Shown: positions 40,933 through 50,462, counted from the stretch's first letter. The stretch: 64,000 bases of DNA from Streptomyces sp. R41 (GCF_041053055.1 NZ_CP163443.1:5191001-5255000), one strand, 5' to 3'. Numbers and translations: made by a program. Notes: generated by a model not told the origin, from the letters alone.

Positions 40933-42420
40933 GTGTCGGAGGCGCTCAACCCGGAGACCCCGGAAGCCGTACTCGACGACGCCGCTGACGAAGCGGGCGA
41001 AGAGGAGCCGATCAAGCAGCGCAAGAACGGCCTGTACCCGGGCGTGTCCGACGAGCTGGCCGAGAGCATGAAGTCCGGCTGGGCCGACACCGAGCTGCGC
41101 GGCCTGGAGCCGATCGCACAGGCCGAGTACACCGCCGCCCGCCGCGCCGCGCTCTCCGCGCGCTTCCCGGGCGAGCGCCTGGTGATCCCCGCGGGCAACC
41201 TGAAGACCCGCTCGAACGACACGGAGTACCCCTTCCGCGCCTCGGTCGAGTACGCGTACCTCACCGGCAACCTGACCGAGGACGGCGTCCTGGTCCTGGA
41301 GCCGATCGCCGAGGGCCACAAGGCGACGATCTACCTGCTGCCGCGCTCCGACCGCGAGAACGGCGAGTTCTGGCTGTCCGGCCAGGGCGAGCTGTGGGTC
41401 GGCCGCCGCCACTCCCTCACCGAGGCCGAGCAGCTGTACGGCATCCCGGCCTCGGACGTGCGCGAACTGGCCGACAAGCTGAGGGAAGCCACCGGACCGG
41501 TGCGTGTCGTGCGCGGCTACGACGCCGGTATCCAGGCGGCCCTGACCGACAAGGTGACCGCCGAGCGCGACGAGGAGCTTCGGGTCTTCCTCTCCGAGGC
41601 GCGGTTGGTCAAGGACGAGTTCGAGGCCGGCGAGCTGCAGAAGGCCGTCGACTCGACGGTGCGCGGCTTCGAGGACGTCGTACGGGTCCTGGACAAGGCC
41701 GAGGCGACCAGCGAGCGCTACATCGAGGGCACCTTCTTCCTGCGCGCGCGGGTCGAGGGCAACGACATCGGCTACGGCTCGATCTGCGCCGCGGGGCCGC
41801 ACGCCTGCACCCTGCACTGGGTGCGCAACGACGGCCCGGTCCGCTCCGGCGACCTGCTGCTGCTCGACGCGGGCGTCGAGACGCACACGCTCTACACCGC
41901 CGACGTCACGCGCACGCTGCCGATCAGCGGCACGTACACGGAGATCCAGAAGAAGATCTACGACGCCGTGTACGAGGCCCAGGAGGCCGGTATCGAGGCC
42001 GTGCAGCCGGGCGCCAAGTACCGCGACTTCCACGACGCCGCGCAGCGCGTGCTGGCCGAGAAGCTCGTCGAGTGGGGTCTGGTCGAGGGCCCGGTCGAGC
42101 GTGTCCTGGAGCTGGGCCTGCAGCGCCGCTGGACCCTGCACGGCACGGGCCACATGCTCGGCATGGACGTCCACGACTGCGCCGCCGCGCGGACCGAGAC
42201 GTACGTCGAGGGCACGCTGGAGCCGGGCATGTGCCTCACCGTCGAGCCGGGCCTGTACTTCCAGGCGGACGATCTGACGGTGCCGGAGGAGTACCGCGGC
42301 ATCGGCGTCCGCATCGAGGACGACATTCTGGTCACCGAGGACGGCAACCGGAACCTGTCGGCGGGGCTTCCGCGCCGCTCCGACGAGGTCGAGGCCTGGA
42401 TGGCATCCCTGAAGGGCTGA
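40933..42420 (+). CDS. pepP: Xaa-Pro aminopeptidase (aminopeptidase P)
   Basis: 495 residues from GTG 40933 (AGGAGG 6 nt upstream). The N-terminal aminopeptidase P domain contains FRASVEYAYLTGN. The pita-bread catalytic domain has all five dinuclear metal ligands: Asp in LLLDAGVE, Asp in YTADVTRT, His in GTGHMLGMDVHD, Glu in TVEPGLYF and Glu in VRIEDD. It removes N-terminal residues preceding proline. A 30-residue acidic extension precedes the domain. Followed by a strong terminator. Confidence 0.93.
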   Translation: MSEALNPETPEAVLDDAADEAGEEEPIKQRKNGLYPGVSDELAESMKSGWADTELRGLEPIAQAEYTAARRAALSARFPGERLVIPAGNLKTRSNDTEYPFRASVEYAYLTGNLTEDGVLVLEPIAEGHKATIYLLPRSDRENGEFWLSGQGELWVGRRHSLTEAEQLYGIPASDVRELADKLREATGPVRVVRGYDAGIQAALTDKVTAERDEELRVFLSEARLVKDEFEAGELQKAVDSTVRGFEDVVRVLDKAEATSERYIEGTFFLRARVEGNDIGYGSICAAGPHACTLHWVRNDGPVRSGDLLLLDAGVETHTLYTADVTRTLPISGTYTEIQKKIYDAVYEAQEAGIEAVQPGAKYRDFHDAAQRVLAEKLVEWGLVEGPVERVLELGLQRRWTLHGTGHMLGMDVHDCAAARTETYVEGTLEPGMCLTVEPGLYFQADDLTVPEEYRGIGVRIEDDILVTEDGNRNLSAGLPRRSDEVEAWMASLKG

Positions 42421-42452
42421 CATAGTGCCCCGCGAGGGCTGATACGAGACTC

Positions 42453-42484
42453 ATGGCCGGGTGCCCTTCTGGGCACCCGGCCAT
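42453..42484 (+). terminator. pepP terminator
   Basis: Perfect 14-bp arms ATGGCCGGGTGCCC (42453-42466; 42471-42484) around TTCT, 32 bp after the stop. Confidence 0.9.
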
Positions 42485-42485
42485 T

Positions 42486-42575
42486 GGTGTGTCCAGGGGT
42501 GTCCGGTGGCCCCCGGGTTTTTGGTTTGCCCAGGGAGCTTCCGGTGGCTCCTGGGGTTCTGGTGTGCCTAGGGGG
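42486..42575. repeat. 37-38 bp imperfect tandem repeats between pepP terminator and mocR-type gene
   Basis: Units start at 42486, 42523 and 42561 (partial). Shared cores are TCCGGTGGC and GGGTTnTGGTnTGCC. They lie on the 3' side of pepP and just before the start region of the next gene. Confidence 0.75.
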
Positions 42576-42585
42576 GCGGCTTTTC

Positions 42586-43968
42586 GTGGACGGCTTGGAC
42601 GACTTCTGGTCCGGCGTCGGAGTGGACCTGCATCTGGAACCGGACGCCGCGGCGGGGCGCAGGGCCGGGCTCGAGCGTGCCCTGCGCGACGCCGTGCGCG
42701 ACGGACGGCTCGCTCCGGGCACCCGACTGCCCGCGACCCGGCGGCTGGCAGCCGAGCTGGGCGTCTCGCGAGGCACCGCGAAGGGGGCGTACGACCAGCT
42801 GATCGCCGAGGGGTATTTGACGGCGCGGCAGGGGTCGGGCACCGAGGTCGCCCGATTGCCGGCCACTTCTTTGGAGGCGCCGGACGGGCGGGCACGCGCG
42901 CGTGCACCCCGTTTCGATCTGCGCCCCGGCAGCCCGGACGTCGGTACGTTCCCGGCGGCGGCCTGGTTGCGGTCCCTGCGCCGCGCGATCGCGACGGCGC
43001 CCTCCTTGGCGTACGACTACGGGGATCCGCGTGGCCGGATCGAACTGCGCACGGCGCTGTCGGGCTACCTGGGGCGGGCGCGGGGGGTGATCGCGCCGCC
43101 CGAGCGGATCGTCATCACATCGGGGTACGTGCAGGGGCTCGCGCTGCTCACGCGGGTGCTGGACGGCGGGACGGTCGCCATGGAGGACCCGGGGCTGCCG
43201 TTCCACCGGGATGTGGTGCGCAAGAGCGGCGGAACCGTGGCGCCACTGCCGGTCGACGAACGCGGCGCCTTTGCGGACGAGTTGGATTCCGCCCGCGCGG
43301 ACGCGGTCGTCGTCACGCCCGCGCACCAGTACCCGACCGGCGTGACCCTGCACCCCGAGCGGCGGCGGGCGCTCACCGACTGGGCACGCGCGCGTGACGG
43401 GCTGATCGTCGAGGACGACTACGACGGGGAGTTCCGCTACGACCGGCAGCCGGTCGGCGCCCTCCAGGGGATGGCGCCGGGCCACGTCGTGTACCTGGGC
43501 ACGGCCTCCAAGACGCTCGGGCCGGCGCTGCGCCTCGGCTGGATGGTGCTGCCGCCGCACCTGGTCGACGCGGTGGCCGACATCAAACTGCACAGCGACC
43601 ATCAAACCGAGTCCATCGGCCAGTTGGCGCTCGCCGAGATGATCGACAGCCACGCCTACGACCGCCATGTGCGCGCGTGCCGTCTGCGGTACCGGCGGCG
43701 CAGGGACCAGCTCCTTGACCGGCTGGGGGCGCGCAGGAGCGTACGAGGGATCGCCGCGGGACTGCACGCGTTGGTGGAGGTGGCGGACGAGGCGGAGGTA
43801 CTGGCGCGGGCGGAGGAGGAGGGGCTCGCGGTCGGGCATCTCGGGGACCACTGGCACGCGCCCGGTGAGGGGCGGCCGCAGGGGCTGGTCGTGGGGTACG
43901 GGACGCCTCGGGAGCGGCTGTATCCCGAGGCGTTGGAGATGTTGGGGCGGGTGCTGGACGCGGTGTGA
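42586..43968 (+). CDS. MocR/PdxR-type regulator (GntR DNA-binding + aminotransferase-like domain)
   Basis: About 460 residues. N-terminal GntR winged helix (RLPATRRLAAELGVSRGTAK then YDQLIAEGYLTARQGSGTEV). C-terminal class-I aminotransferase fold with the PLP lysine in YLGTASKTLGPALRLGWMV and the Asp-containing DDYDGEFRYD. The frame is open to 42484, but that part translates the tandem repeats; GTG 42586 with AGGGGGG upstream is a reasonable start. The next gene is an MFS pump on the same strand, probably its target; inverted repeat 43992-44008 lies between. Confidence 0.85.
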   Translation: MDGLDDFWSGVGVDLHLEPDAAAGRRAGLERALRDAVRDGRLAPGTRLPATRRLAAELGVSRGTAKGAYDQLIAEGYLTARQGSGTEVARLPATSLEAPDGRARARAPRFDLRPGSPDVGTFPAAAWLRSLRRAIATAPSLAYDYGDPRGRIELRTALSGYLGRARGVIAPPERIVITSGYVQGLALLTRVLDGGTVAMEDPGLPFHRDVVRKSGGTVAPLPVDERGAFADELDSARADAVVVTPAHQYPTGVTLHPERRRALTDWARARDGLIVEDDYDGEFRYDRQPVGALQGMAPGHVVYLGTASKTLGPALRLGWMVLPPHLVDAVADIKLHSDHQTESIGQLALAEMIDSHAYDRHVRACRLRYRRRRDQLLDRLGARRSVRGIAAGLHALVEVADEAEVLARAEEEGLAVGHLGDHWHAPGEGRPQGLVVGYGTPRERLYPEALEMLGRVLDAV

Positions 43969-43991
43969 GCCTGGGCCGGCGCTGACAGATG

Positions 43992-44008
43992 TCATGGGAC
44001 GACCATGA
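43992..44008. promoter_or_regulatory. Inverted repeat in MFS promoter, candidate MocR-type site
   Basis: TCATGG-GACGA-CCATGA, with a further TCATGA at 44015-44020 in direct orientation to the left arm. About 70-85 bp upstream of the MFS ATG. Mixed direct/inverted half-sites are usual for MocR regulators. Confidence 0.45.
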
Positions 44009-44063
44009 ATTGGGTCATGAAAAGGCGTGAGGAATGGTCCTGTTGAGCGGTCCACCCGGCCCG

Positions 44064-44076
44064 TAGCGTCGAAGAC
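44064..44076 (+). promoter_or_regulatory. -10-like TAGCGT directly before MFS start (leaderless candidate)
   Basis: TAGCGT at 44064-44069 ends 7 nt before ATG 44077 and there is no ribosome-binding site. TTGAGC at 44043-44048 could be the -35, though the 15-bp spacing is short. Confidence 0.4.
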
Positions 44077-45366
44077 ATGACGAACCCGGCAGCACCTCTC
44101 GAGTCGAGCCGCCTTGTCCCGCCCGCCGGCCCGCAGCGCGTCCTCGCCCTCGCCCAGCTGGGCAACTCCGTGGGGGACGGCGCCTATTACGTGACGTCCG
44201 CTCTGTATTTCACCCACGTCGTGGGACTTGCCCCCGCGCGCGTGGGGCTCGGGCTGACGATCGCGTGGGCGATCGGCTCGCTGGTCGGCGTGCCGCTGGG
44301 CCGGCTTGCCGACCGGCGCGGGCCGCGCGGCACGGCGGTGCTGCTGGCGCTGGCGACCGCGGCGGCGGTGGCGTCCTTCCTGGTCGTCCGCGGCTTCGTC
44401 CCCTTCGTCCTCGCCGCGTGCGCATACGCGTCCGCGCAGTCGGGGCTGGCGGCGACCCGGCAGGCACTGCTCGCGGGGCTGGTGCCGGCCGGGGAGCGGA
44501 CCGGGCTGCTCGCCCATCTCCAGTCGACGCTCAACGCCGGTCTGGCGGTGGGCGCGGGCCTCGGCGGGCTCGCGCTGCACGCCGGGACACGGGCCGCGTA
44601 TCTCGGGGTGTTCGCGCTGGACTCGGTGAGCTTTCTGCTGTGCGCGGCGCTGCTGCTGCGGCTGCCGTCGGTGCCGGCCGTGGCACCCGTGGCCGTGCGC
44701 CGGGGACAAGGACTCGGCGTCCTGCGCGACCGCCCGTACGTACTGGTCACGTTCCTCAACACCGTGCTGCTGCTGCGGATGCCGCTGCTCAGCCTCGGCA
44801 TCCCGCTGTGGATCACCGAGCGCACCGAGGCGCCCGCCTGGCTGGTCTCCGCGCTGTTCGTGCTCAACACGGGTGCGGTGATGGTCTTCCAGGTACGGAT
44901 GGCCCGCGGTGTCACCGGCCTCGCGACCGCCACGCGCGCGATACGCCGCTCCGGACTCGTCATGCTGGCGTCCTGCGCGGTCTTCGCCCTGTCGTCCGGC
45001 GCATCCCCGTTCGTCGCCGCCGGGATCCTCGTGATGGGCGCGATCCTCCAAGTCGTCGCCGAGATGCAGCAGTCCGCGGGCTCCTGGCAACTGGCCTTCG
45101 ACCTCGCCCCGACCGACCGGATGGGCGAATACCAGGGTTTCTTCGGCACCGGCGTCACCGTGGCCCGCACGATGGGGCCACTCGTCCTGACGACCCTGCT
45201 GGTGAGCTGGGGGACTCCGGGGTGGCTGCTGCTGGGAGGCTTGATGGTGGGGGCGTCGTACGGAATGGGACCGGCGACGCGGTGGGCGACCACGAGGCGC
45301 GTCGATGAACTGCCGTACATGGGCGCGGGCATGCGTGCCGCCGAGGCGGCAACCCACCCGCTCTGA
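44077..45366 (+). CDS. MFS transporter, 12-TM
   Basis: 429 residues with about 12 hydrophobic helices. The loop 2-3 motif reads GVPLGRLADRRGPRG, matching the MFS G-x-L-a-D-r-x-G-r signature. Another typical segment is LLAGLVPAGERTGLLAHLQSTLNAG. Probably a drug or metabolite exporter controlled by the preceding MocR-type regulator. There is no Shine-Dalgarno sequence; a -10-like hexamer lies 7 nt upstream. Confidence 0.9.
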   Translation: MTNPAAPLESSRLVPPAGPQRVLALAQLGNSVGDGAYYVTSALYFTHVVGLAPARVGLGLTIAWAIGSLVGVPLGRLADRRGPRGTAVLLALATAAAVASFLVVRGFVPFVLAACAYASAQSGLAATRQALLAGLVPAGERTGLLAHLQSTLNAGLAVGAGLGGLALHAGTRAAYLGVFALDSVSFLLCAALLLRLPSVPAVAPVAVRRGQGLGVLRDRPYVLVTFLNTVLLLRMPLLSLGIPLWITERTEAPAWLVSALFVLNTGAVMVFQVRMARGVTGLATATRAIRRSGLVMLASCAVFALSSGASPFVAAGILVMGAILQVVAEMQQSAGSWQLAFDLAPTDRMGEYQGFFGTGVTVARTMGPLVLTTLLVSWGTPGWLLLGGLMVGASYGMGPATRWATTRRVDELPYMGAGMRAAEAATHPL

Positions 45367-45472
45367 CTGCGGGCAATCGTGCCGCTGGGGCGGCACCCGT
45401 CCCAAAGAAAGCGGCACCCTGCAAGCGTCGGTAAGCGCACCCAGCCCGAGCTCGGCACCGTCGCCGGGTTCC

Positions 45473-46312
45473 TCAGGCAACCCGCGCCACAGAGTTGACC
45501 ACCACCGGCAGCGAGTCCACGAACAGCGCCCCCGCAAGAAGCACGCCGCTGCCCCGCGGGCTCCACGCGCACGCGTGAAGGTCGTCGTCGAGGGCGGACA
45601 GCGCCTCGCGCCCCGCCTCCGTGAAAGTCCCGCCCGCTTCCAGCACCCCACGGGCGCCCGCCTGAACATGGCGAAGCCCGAGGGGGCCGACGGTGTACAG
45701 CAACTCCGTGTCCTGGAGGGTCGACATGACGGTGAGAAGGGCGTCGAGCCGTGCGTACGGTTCGGGCGCACCGGCCTGGCGGGCGCGGGCGAGCGCGTCC
45801 AACGCCCGCCGCACGTGCGGAAATCCCGCTCGCGCCTCGCCTCGCGCCCCCGCGGCACCGTACTTCGCCGACACGGACGACCCCCGCGAGGGCCGCCGCG
45901 GCGCCCGCCGGTCGGCGTGCGCCGCGATCCGCTTGGCGGCCGCGGCGACGTCGTTCCCGGTGGCCCGGGGATTCAGGGCCGCGCCCGCGACCAGGAGCCC
46001 GAGGGCCCACAGGGCGCCGCGGTGGCCGCCGCCCGCCAGGGCCACCGAGTGCTCGGTGCACCGGCCGATCGCGCCCAGCTCCGCACGGAGTTCGGGCGTG
46101 GGATGACCGGTGCGGCGGGCGGCGGCCGCCATGGCCGCGAGTCCGGGCGCCAGCGCCTTGGCCGACCAGCGCAGGGAACAGTGGTCCTGGCGGGTGGTCC
46201 GGGCGCCGAGATCGCGCGGGTCGGGCAGTCCGGGCTTGGGGGCCAGCTCCAGCTGCCACGTCAGCGCGGCCACGGCGGCCTGCGCCAGCGTCTCGTCCTC
46301 GCGGCTGCTCAT
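45473..46312 (-). CDS. CitG/MdcB-like (triphosphoribosyl-dephospho-CoA synthase family) protein
   Basis: 279 residues. Family features: ELAPKPGLPDPRDLGARTTRQDH near the N-terminus, GGGHRGALWALGLLVAGA, GARGEARAGFPHV and LLTVMSTLQDTELLYTVG. In bacteria with citrate or malonate lyase this enzyme makes the prosthetic-group precursor. No lyase genes are near, and the usual Asn in the TNxHKG motif is absent (LAGGGHRG), so the substrate may differ. It follows the dioxygenase gene by 9 bp and is likely co-transcribed. Confidence 0.75.
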   Translation of the reverse strand: MSSREDETLAQAAVAALTWQLELAPKPGLPDPRDLGARTTRQDHCSLRWSAKALAPGLAAMAAAARRTGHPTPELRAELGAIGRCTEHSVALAGGGHRGALWALGLLVAGAALNPRATGNDVAAAAKRIAAHADRRAPRRPSRGSSVSAKYGAAGARGEARAGFPHVRRALDALARARQAGAPEPYARLDALLTVMSTLQDTELLYTVGPLGLRHVQAGARGVLEAGGTFTEAGREALSALDDDLHACAWSPRGSGVLLAGALFVDSLPVVVNSVARVA

Positions 46313-46321
46313 CGGCGTACC

Positions 46322-47272
46322 TTACGAGGACGCCGAGGCGGACGGGGAGGCGCTGTCGCTCGGGGCGTCGCTCGGCGGCGTACCGGTCGGAGCGCCGCTC
46401 GGAGCGCCGCTCGGGGGCGTGCCGCCACCGCCGCTGCCCGCGCCGGTGTTCTCCGCGTCCGGGTCGATGCCGAGGGTGATGAACCCCTTGTAGCCCTTGG
46501 ACGGGTCCTTCTTGTGCACGGCCTTGAGGGTGAGCAGATCGCTGGCGGCGCCACCGCCGTCGTACACCATGTCGTCGGCGAGCTTGGTGTAGCTGCCGCT
46601 GTGCTTGGAGTAGGGCTCCAGCGCGAAGATCTCCTCGGCGACGTCGTCGTCGAAGAAGAGCTGGCCGGTGTAGTTGACCGTGCCGCCCTCGTAGGTGCCG
46701 TCCTCCTTCTCGCCGCCGGTGTGCACCTTGACGTGGATGTGGCAGGTGCGCGGCGTGTACCAGCCGGGGAAGATCGTCTCGAACTTGACGACCCCGTTGG
46801 CGTTGGCGATCTGGTAACCGCGCAGGTAGGTCTGGTCGTTGGCGGTGGAGCCGTCCTCGCTCTCGGCGGGCGCGGAGCCACCGGGGTTGGCGGTGGTGTA
46901 GCCGGAGTAGTAGCCCCAGGCGTCGCAGTGCCAGATCTCCACGGCGGCGCCGGAGACCGGGTTGCAGGAGTCGGTGGTGTCCTGAACGGTGATGCGCAGC
47001 GTCAGTGGAACGCCGCTCTTGCCCTCGGTGATGTCCTTCCGCACCAGGGCGCCATCCAGGTAGTACGGGCCCTCGGTGACGCTGGACATCAGCACGCAGG
47101 TGCCGCTGCTCGAGCTCGCCGAGGCCGACGCCTCGGCGTCGGTGGTCGTGGTCTCGTCGGCGAAAGCCGCCTGGTATCCGGCGACCGCGAGGCCTCCGGC
47201 GGCGACCGTGCCTCCGGTCACCGCGATCGCGCGGCGCCGGGTGATCGACTTGTCTTTGTGGCTTCCCGTCAT
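46322..47272 (-). CDS. Tat-exported intradiol ring-cleavage dioxygenase
   Basis: 316 residues from ATG 47272 (an ATG at 47308 is also in frame). Twin-arginine signal SITRRRAIAVTGGTVAAGG. The dioxygenase core has GPYYL, VEIWHCDAWGYYSGY, TYLRGYQIA and FPGWYTPRTCHIHVKV, providing the Tyr and HxH iron ligands of protocatechuate/catechol dioxygenases. The C-terminal 35 residues are low-complexity (GAPSGAPTGTPPSDAPSD). Secreted actinomycete relatives act on catechols from lignin. TAATTT ends 7 nt before ATG 47272 and no ribosome-binding site is seen, so a leaderless start is possible. Confidence 0.87.
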   Translation of the reverse strand: MTGSHKDKSITRRRAIAVTGGTVAAGGLAVAGYQAAFADETTTTDAEASASASSSSGTCVLMSSVTEGPYYLDGALVRKDITEGKSGVPLTLRITVQDTTDSCNPVSGAAVEIWHCDAWGYYSGYTTANPGGSAPAESEDGSTANDQTYLRGYQIANANGVVKFETIFPGWYTPRTCHIHVKVHTGGEKEDGTYEGGTVNYTGQLFFDDDVAEEIFALEPYSKHSGSYTKLADDMVYDGGGAASDLLTLKAVHKKDPSKGYKGFITLGIDPDAENTGAGSGGGGTPPSGAPSGAPTGTPPSDAPSDSASPSASASS

Positions 47273-47380
47273 GCTGGGAAAATTAGGAACGTCAGCCCTC
47301 AAAGACATGGGGGTGCACTGTGATTGACCTGTGGACTCTGAGAAAGCTGAGGTAGGCGGGAGACCGTCCCAAGGCCTGTC

Positions 47381-47989
47381 CTAGAACTCCAGGCCGTTCG
47401 ACAGCAGCGGCAGATGTCGTTCGTACAGCTCCGCCAGGTCCTCCGTGCCGCCGCCCTCGACCCAGTGCCGTACGAGGGTCGTGAAGACGGCGATGATCGC
47501 CGCGGCCGCGCACTTCACATCGAGGTCCGAGGCGTTCCGGCCGCTGCGCTCCGCGATGATCGCGGCGATCTCCTGCTCGCTGCGCTCCTGCTCGCCGACC
47601 GAGCGGGCCCGGATCGCGGGGTCCGTGAAGGTGATCCGGGTGCGCAGCAGCAGTTCCTCGCGGTCGTGGTCCAGCATCTGGCCCAGGGGGCCCCTCAGGG
47701 CCTGCAGGATCGCGTCGACGATCGGTTCGTCGGCCGGGCGGGCGCGCAGTGCCTCGGCGAGCGCGGGGTCGTACTCGTCCTGGATGACCACGTCCTCTTT
47801 GGTGGGGAAGTACCGGAAGAACGTGCTGGGGGAGATCTCGGCCGCCTCCGCGATCTGGTCGACCGTGGTCGCCTCGTACCCGTGTTCGGCGAACAGGCGG
47901 TACGCCTCGCGCCGGACCCGGTCGCGGGTCTTCTGCTTCTTGCGCTCCCGCAGACCGAGTGGCGCGGCCGAGGTCTCCTGCGTCGTCAT
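47381..47989 (-). CDS. TetR-family regulator coupled to efflux pump
   Basis: 202 residues. N-terminal helix-turn-helix: RREAYRLFAEHGYEATTVDQIAEAAEISPSTFFRYFPTKEDVV. The ligand domain is generic. GGAGAA lies 6 nt before ATG 47989. The gene follows the MFS pump gene by 19 bp and would be co-transcribed with it, forming an autoregulated efflux unit with the operator probably in 49659-49782. Confidence 0.92.
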   Translation of the reverse strand: MTTQETSAAPLGLRERKKQKTRDRVRREAYRLFAEHGYEATTVDQIAEAAEISPSTFFRYFPTKEDVVIQDEYDPALAEALRARPADEPIVDAILQALRGPLGQMLDHDREELLLRTRITFTDPAIRARSVGEQERSEQEIAAIIAERSGRNASDLDVKCAAAAIIAVFTTLVRHWVEGGGTEDLAELYERHLPLLSNGLEF

Positions 47990-48008
47990 GCCGTTTTCTC
48001 CTGCGTCG

Positions 48009-49658
48009 TCATGCCATCGATTCTGCGTGCTCGGGCTCGGCCTCGGCCACCTTCCGGGACGCCGTGGACCGGCTCGGCAGATAGATCGCGGCCAGTACGG
48101 CGGCCAGCAGGGAGATGATCCCGCAGGCCGTCAGGACCAGGTTCATGCCGTGGACGAAGGCCTCGTGCGCGCTGCCGGCGAGGCCCGTGTCGTGCAGCCG
48201 GCGGGCGACCTCGTCCGCGCCGGACACCGAGTCGCGGGCCGCGTTTGCCGCCGTCGCCGGGAGCCCGTCGGTGGTGAGCCGGGCCAGGTAGCCGTAGCCG
48301 AGCAGGCTGCCGAGGCCGGCCACGCCGAGGACGCCGCCGAGCTGTTGGACGGTCTCCAGGAGGCTGGTCCCCTGCCCCGTGTTGCCGTCCGGCAGTGAGC
48401 CCATCACCAGGCTGGTCGCGGGCACGACGGCGAGGCCGAAGCCCAGTCCGGTGAGGGAGAGCCAGAGCGCGGTGAAGCCGTAGCCGCTGGAAAGGTCCGT
48501 GGTCGCCCCGAGGAAGACCCCGCCGGCGAGGATGGCCATGCCGAGCGGGACGACGGTGCGGGCGCCGAGCCGGGGCACGAGGGCCTCGCTCGCCGTGGCG
48601 GCGGCCATCAGCCCGCCGATCAGGGGCAGTACGCGGATGCCGGTGCCGAAGGAGTCGTGGCCGAGCACGGCCTGCAGGTACTGCGGGACGACGAACAGGA
48701 TGCCCATCACCGCGAAGTTGACGAAGACCGCGATCAGCGTGCCCCACAGGAAGCGGCGGTCGGCGAACAGTTTCAGGTCGACGAGCGGGTGCGGGTGGCG
48801 TCGCTCGCGCACCACGAACCCGGTGAGCAGGGCGGCCGCGGCGACGAGGGTGGCGAGGACGGCCGGGTCGGTCCAGCCGTCGCGCGGGATCAGGATCGTG
48901 CCGTAGACGAGTGCGGTGATACCGAGGGCGCTCAGTACGGTGCCGAGGGCGTCGAAGGGGGTGGCGGCGCGCTCCTTGTCGGCGGGCGAGCGCTGCTTGT
49001 CGGCCGCCGCGTACTCCTTGTCGGCGGCCGTGCGCTTCTTCTCGGCGGCCGTGCTCTTCTTCTCGCTCGGCAGCAGCCACAGCCCGGCGGCCAGGGCGAG
49101 GACCGTGACCGGCACGTTGAAGAGGAAGACCGAACCCCACCAGAAGTGGTCGAGCAGCCAGCCGCCGACGAGCGGGCCGACCGGCATACCCAGGGCGGTG
49201 GCGGCGGTCCAGACGGCGATGGCCTTCGGCAGCTCCTCCTTGGCGAAGACGCGCGGCAGGATCGCCATCGACAGCGGCATGATCGTGGCGGCGCCGAGGC
49301 CGAGGACCGCCCGGGCAGCGATGACCGTCGCGGGCGACCCGGCGAACGCGCCGCCCAGCGAGGCGAGTCCGAACAGCGCGATCCCCCAGAGCAGCAGCCG
49401 TTTGTGGCCGTACCGGTCGCCGAGCAGCCCGACGGGAAGCATCGCCACGGACAGGGCCAGCAGATAGCCGCCGCCGATCCACTGCAACTGCGCGCTGTCG
49501 GCATGCAGATCACCGGCGAGGGTCGGCAGGGCGACATTGATGATCGTGCCGTCGAGCCCGACGATCAGCACGCTCAGCGTGAGGGCGGCCAGGGCCAGCC
49601 AACGGCGGGGCGACACGGAAGAGTACGAAGGCAGGGCAGGCAGGTTGGGCAAAGACAT
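48009..49658 (-). CDS. MFS drug exporter, DHA2 (14-TM, QacA-like)
   Basis: 549 residues, GGAGG 5 nt before ATG 49658. Motifs VGLDGTIINVALPTLAGDL (TM1, motif D1), LPVGLLGDRYGHKRLLLWG (motif A) and GLGAATIMPLSMAILPRVF are those of the DHA2 family. A central charged loop of about 45 residues consists of near-repeats (KSTAAEKKRTAADKEYAAAD), unusual in this family and probably a recent repeat expansion. Downstream is its TetR regulator. Confidence 0.9.
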   Translation of the reverse strand: MSLPNLPALPSYSSVSPRRWLALAALTLSVLIVGLDGTIINVALPTLAGDLHADSAQLQWIGGGYLLALSVAMLPVGLLGDRYGHKRLLLWGIALFGLASLGGAFAGSPATVIAARAVLGLGAATIMPLSMAILPRVFAKEELPKAIAVWTAATALGMPVGPLVGGWLLDHFWWGSVFLFNVPVTVLALAAGLWLLPSEKKSTAAEKKRTAADKEYAAADKQRSPADKERAATPFDALGTVLSALGITALVYGTILIPRDGWTDPAVLATLVAAAALLTGFVVRERRHPHPLVDLKLFADRRFLWGTLIAVFVNFAVMGILFVVPQYLQAVLGHDSFGTGIRVLPLIGGLMAAATASEALVPRLGARTVVPLGMAILAGGVFLGATTDLSSGYGFTALWLSLTGLGFGLAVVPATSLVMGSLPDGNTGQGTSLLETVQQLGGVLGVAGLGSLLGYGYLARLTTDGLPATAANAARDSVSGADEVARRLHDTGLAGSAHEAFVHGMNLVLTACGIISLLAAVLAAIYLPSRSTASRKVAEAEPEHAESMA

Positions 49659-49782
49659 GCGGACCTCCAAGAGGGGGCAACCTGATGAGAGGCTACCCCC
49701 AAATGAGAGTCCACTACCAATATAAAGTTCGCTTCCATTTTGAGCAGCGGCGCCGGTGAGGGTTCCGCCGCTGCTCAGAGCC

Positions 49783-50238
49783 CTAGGCCGTCAGCAAAGA
49801 GGGGTCCTTCTTCCACTTGAGGATCTTGTCGAAGCTGACCACGGCGCCGCCCCGCCCCGGCTCGTTGCCGATGTGGACGTGGTCGGCGAGCTCCTGGATC
49901 AGACACAGGCCACGCCCGTGCTCGGCATCGCCGCGTGCCGGACGCAGCGGGGTGCGGGCACGGCCGGCCGGGAAACCGGGGCCGGAATCGATGACTTCGA
50001 TGCGGCACTTCTCGCCGTCGAGGTAGGCGGTCACCCGGTAGGCCTCGGACGATGCGCCGTGCATCGCGTCCCCGCCGTGCTCGACGGCGTTCGCACAGGC
50101 CTCACTGAGGGCGACGGAGAGGTCGTAGGAGACGTCCGGGTCGACGCCCGCGCTCTCCATCGTGCCGAGCAGCAGGCGTCTGGCGAGCGGAACGCTCGCA
50201 GCTTCGCGCCGCAAATGGAGTGACCACCAGATGCTCAT
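49783..50238 (-). CDS. ATP-binding anti-sigma/regulatory HATPase (RsbW-like)
   Basis: 151 residues with AGGAGG before ATG 50238. GHKL boxes VALSEACANAVEHG, IEVIDSGPGF and EHGRGLCLIQELAD are intact; Asn of the N-box binds magnesium-ATP. Members phosphorylate anti-anti-sigma factors or bind sigma factors. Stand-alone, monocistronic and divergent from the copper cluster. Confidence 0.9.
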   Translation of the reverse strand: MSIWWSLHLRREAASVPLARRLLLGTMESAGVDPDVSYDLSVALSEACANAVEHGGDAMHGASSEAYRVTAYLDGEKCRIEVIDSGPGFPAGRARTPLRPARGDAEHGRGLCLIQELADHVHIGNEPGRGGAVVSFDKILKWKKDPSLLTA

Positions 50239-50462
50239 GCTCCAGCCTCCTGGCCGCGGCTCGACATACCGTTACGTATTGCCGCAAGGACCCGTGCGCA
50301 ATCGCCCACTTGACGTGATACCGCCCATACGGCGGATGCGCGCGCGACAAAGATCGGTGTATGTGCGTTCGGCTTGCCCCAAATGGTGATCTTGTGGGTC
50401 GTACGTCACCTTGCGGACCTGCCGTAAGAAGCGGGTAGGGCCAGTGCGATGATGAGCCCGCC

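Noticed and set aside
42568..45858. Leftward open frame of about 1100 codons across the mocR-type and MFS genes
   Set aside because: Spans two well-supported genes on the other strand; composition is typical antisense noise.
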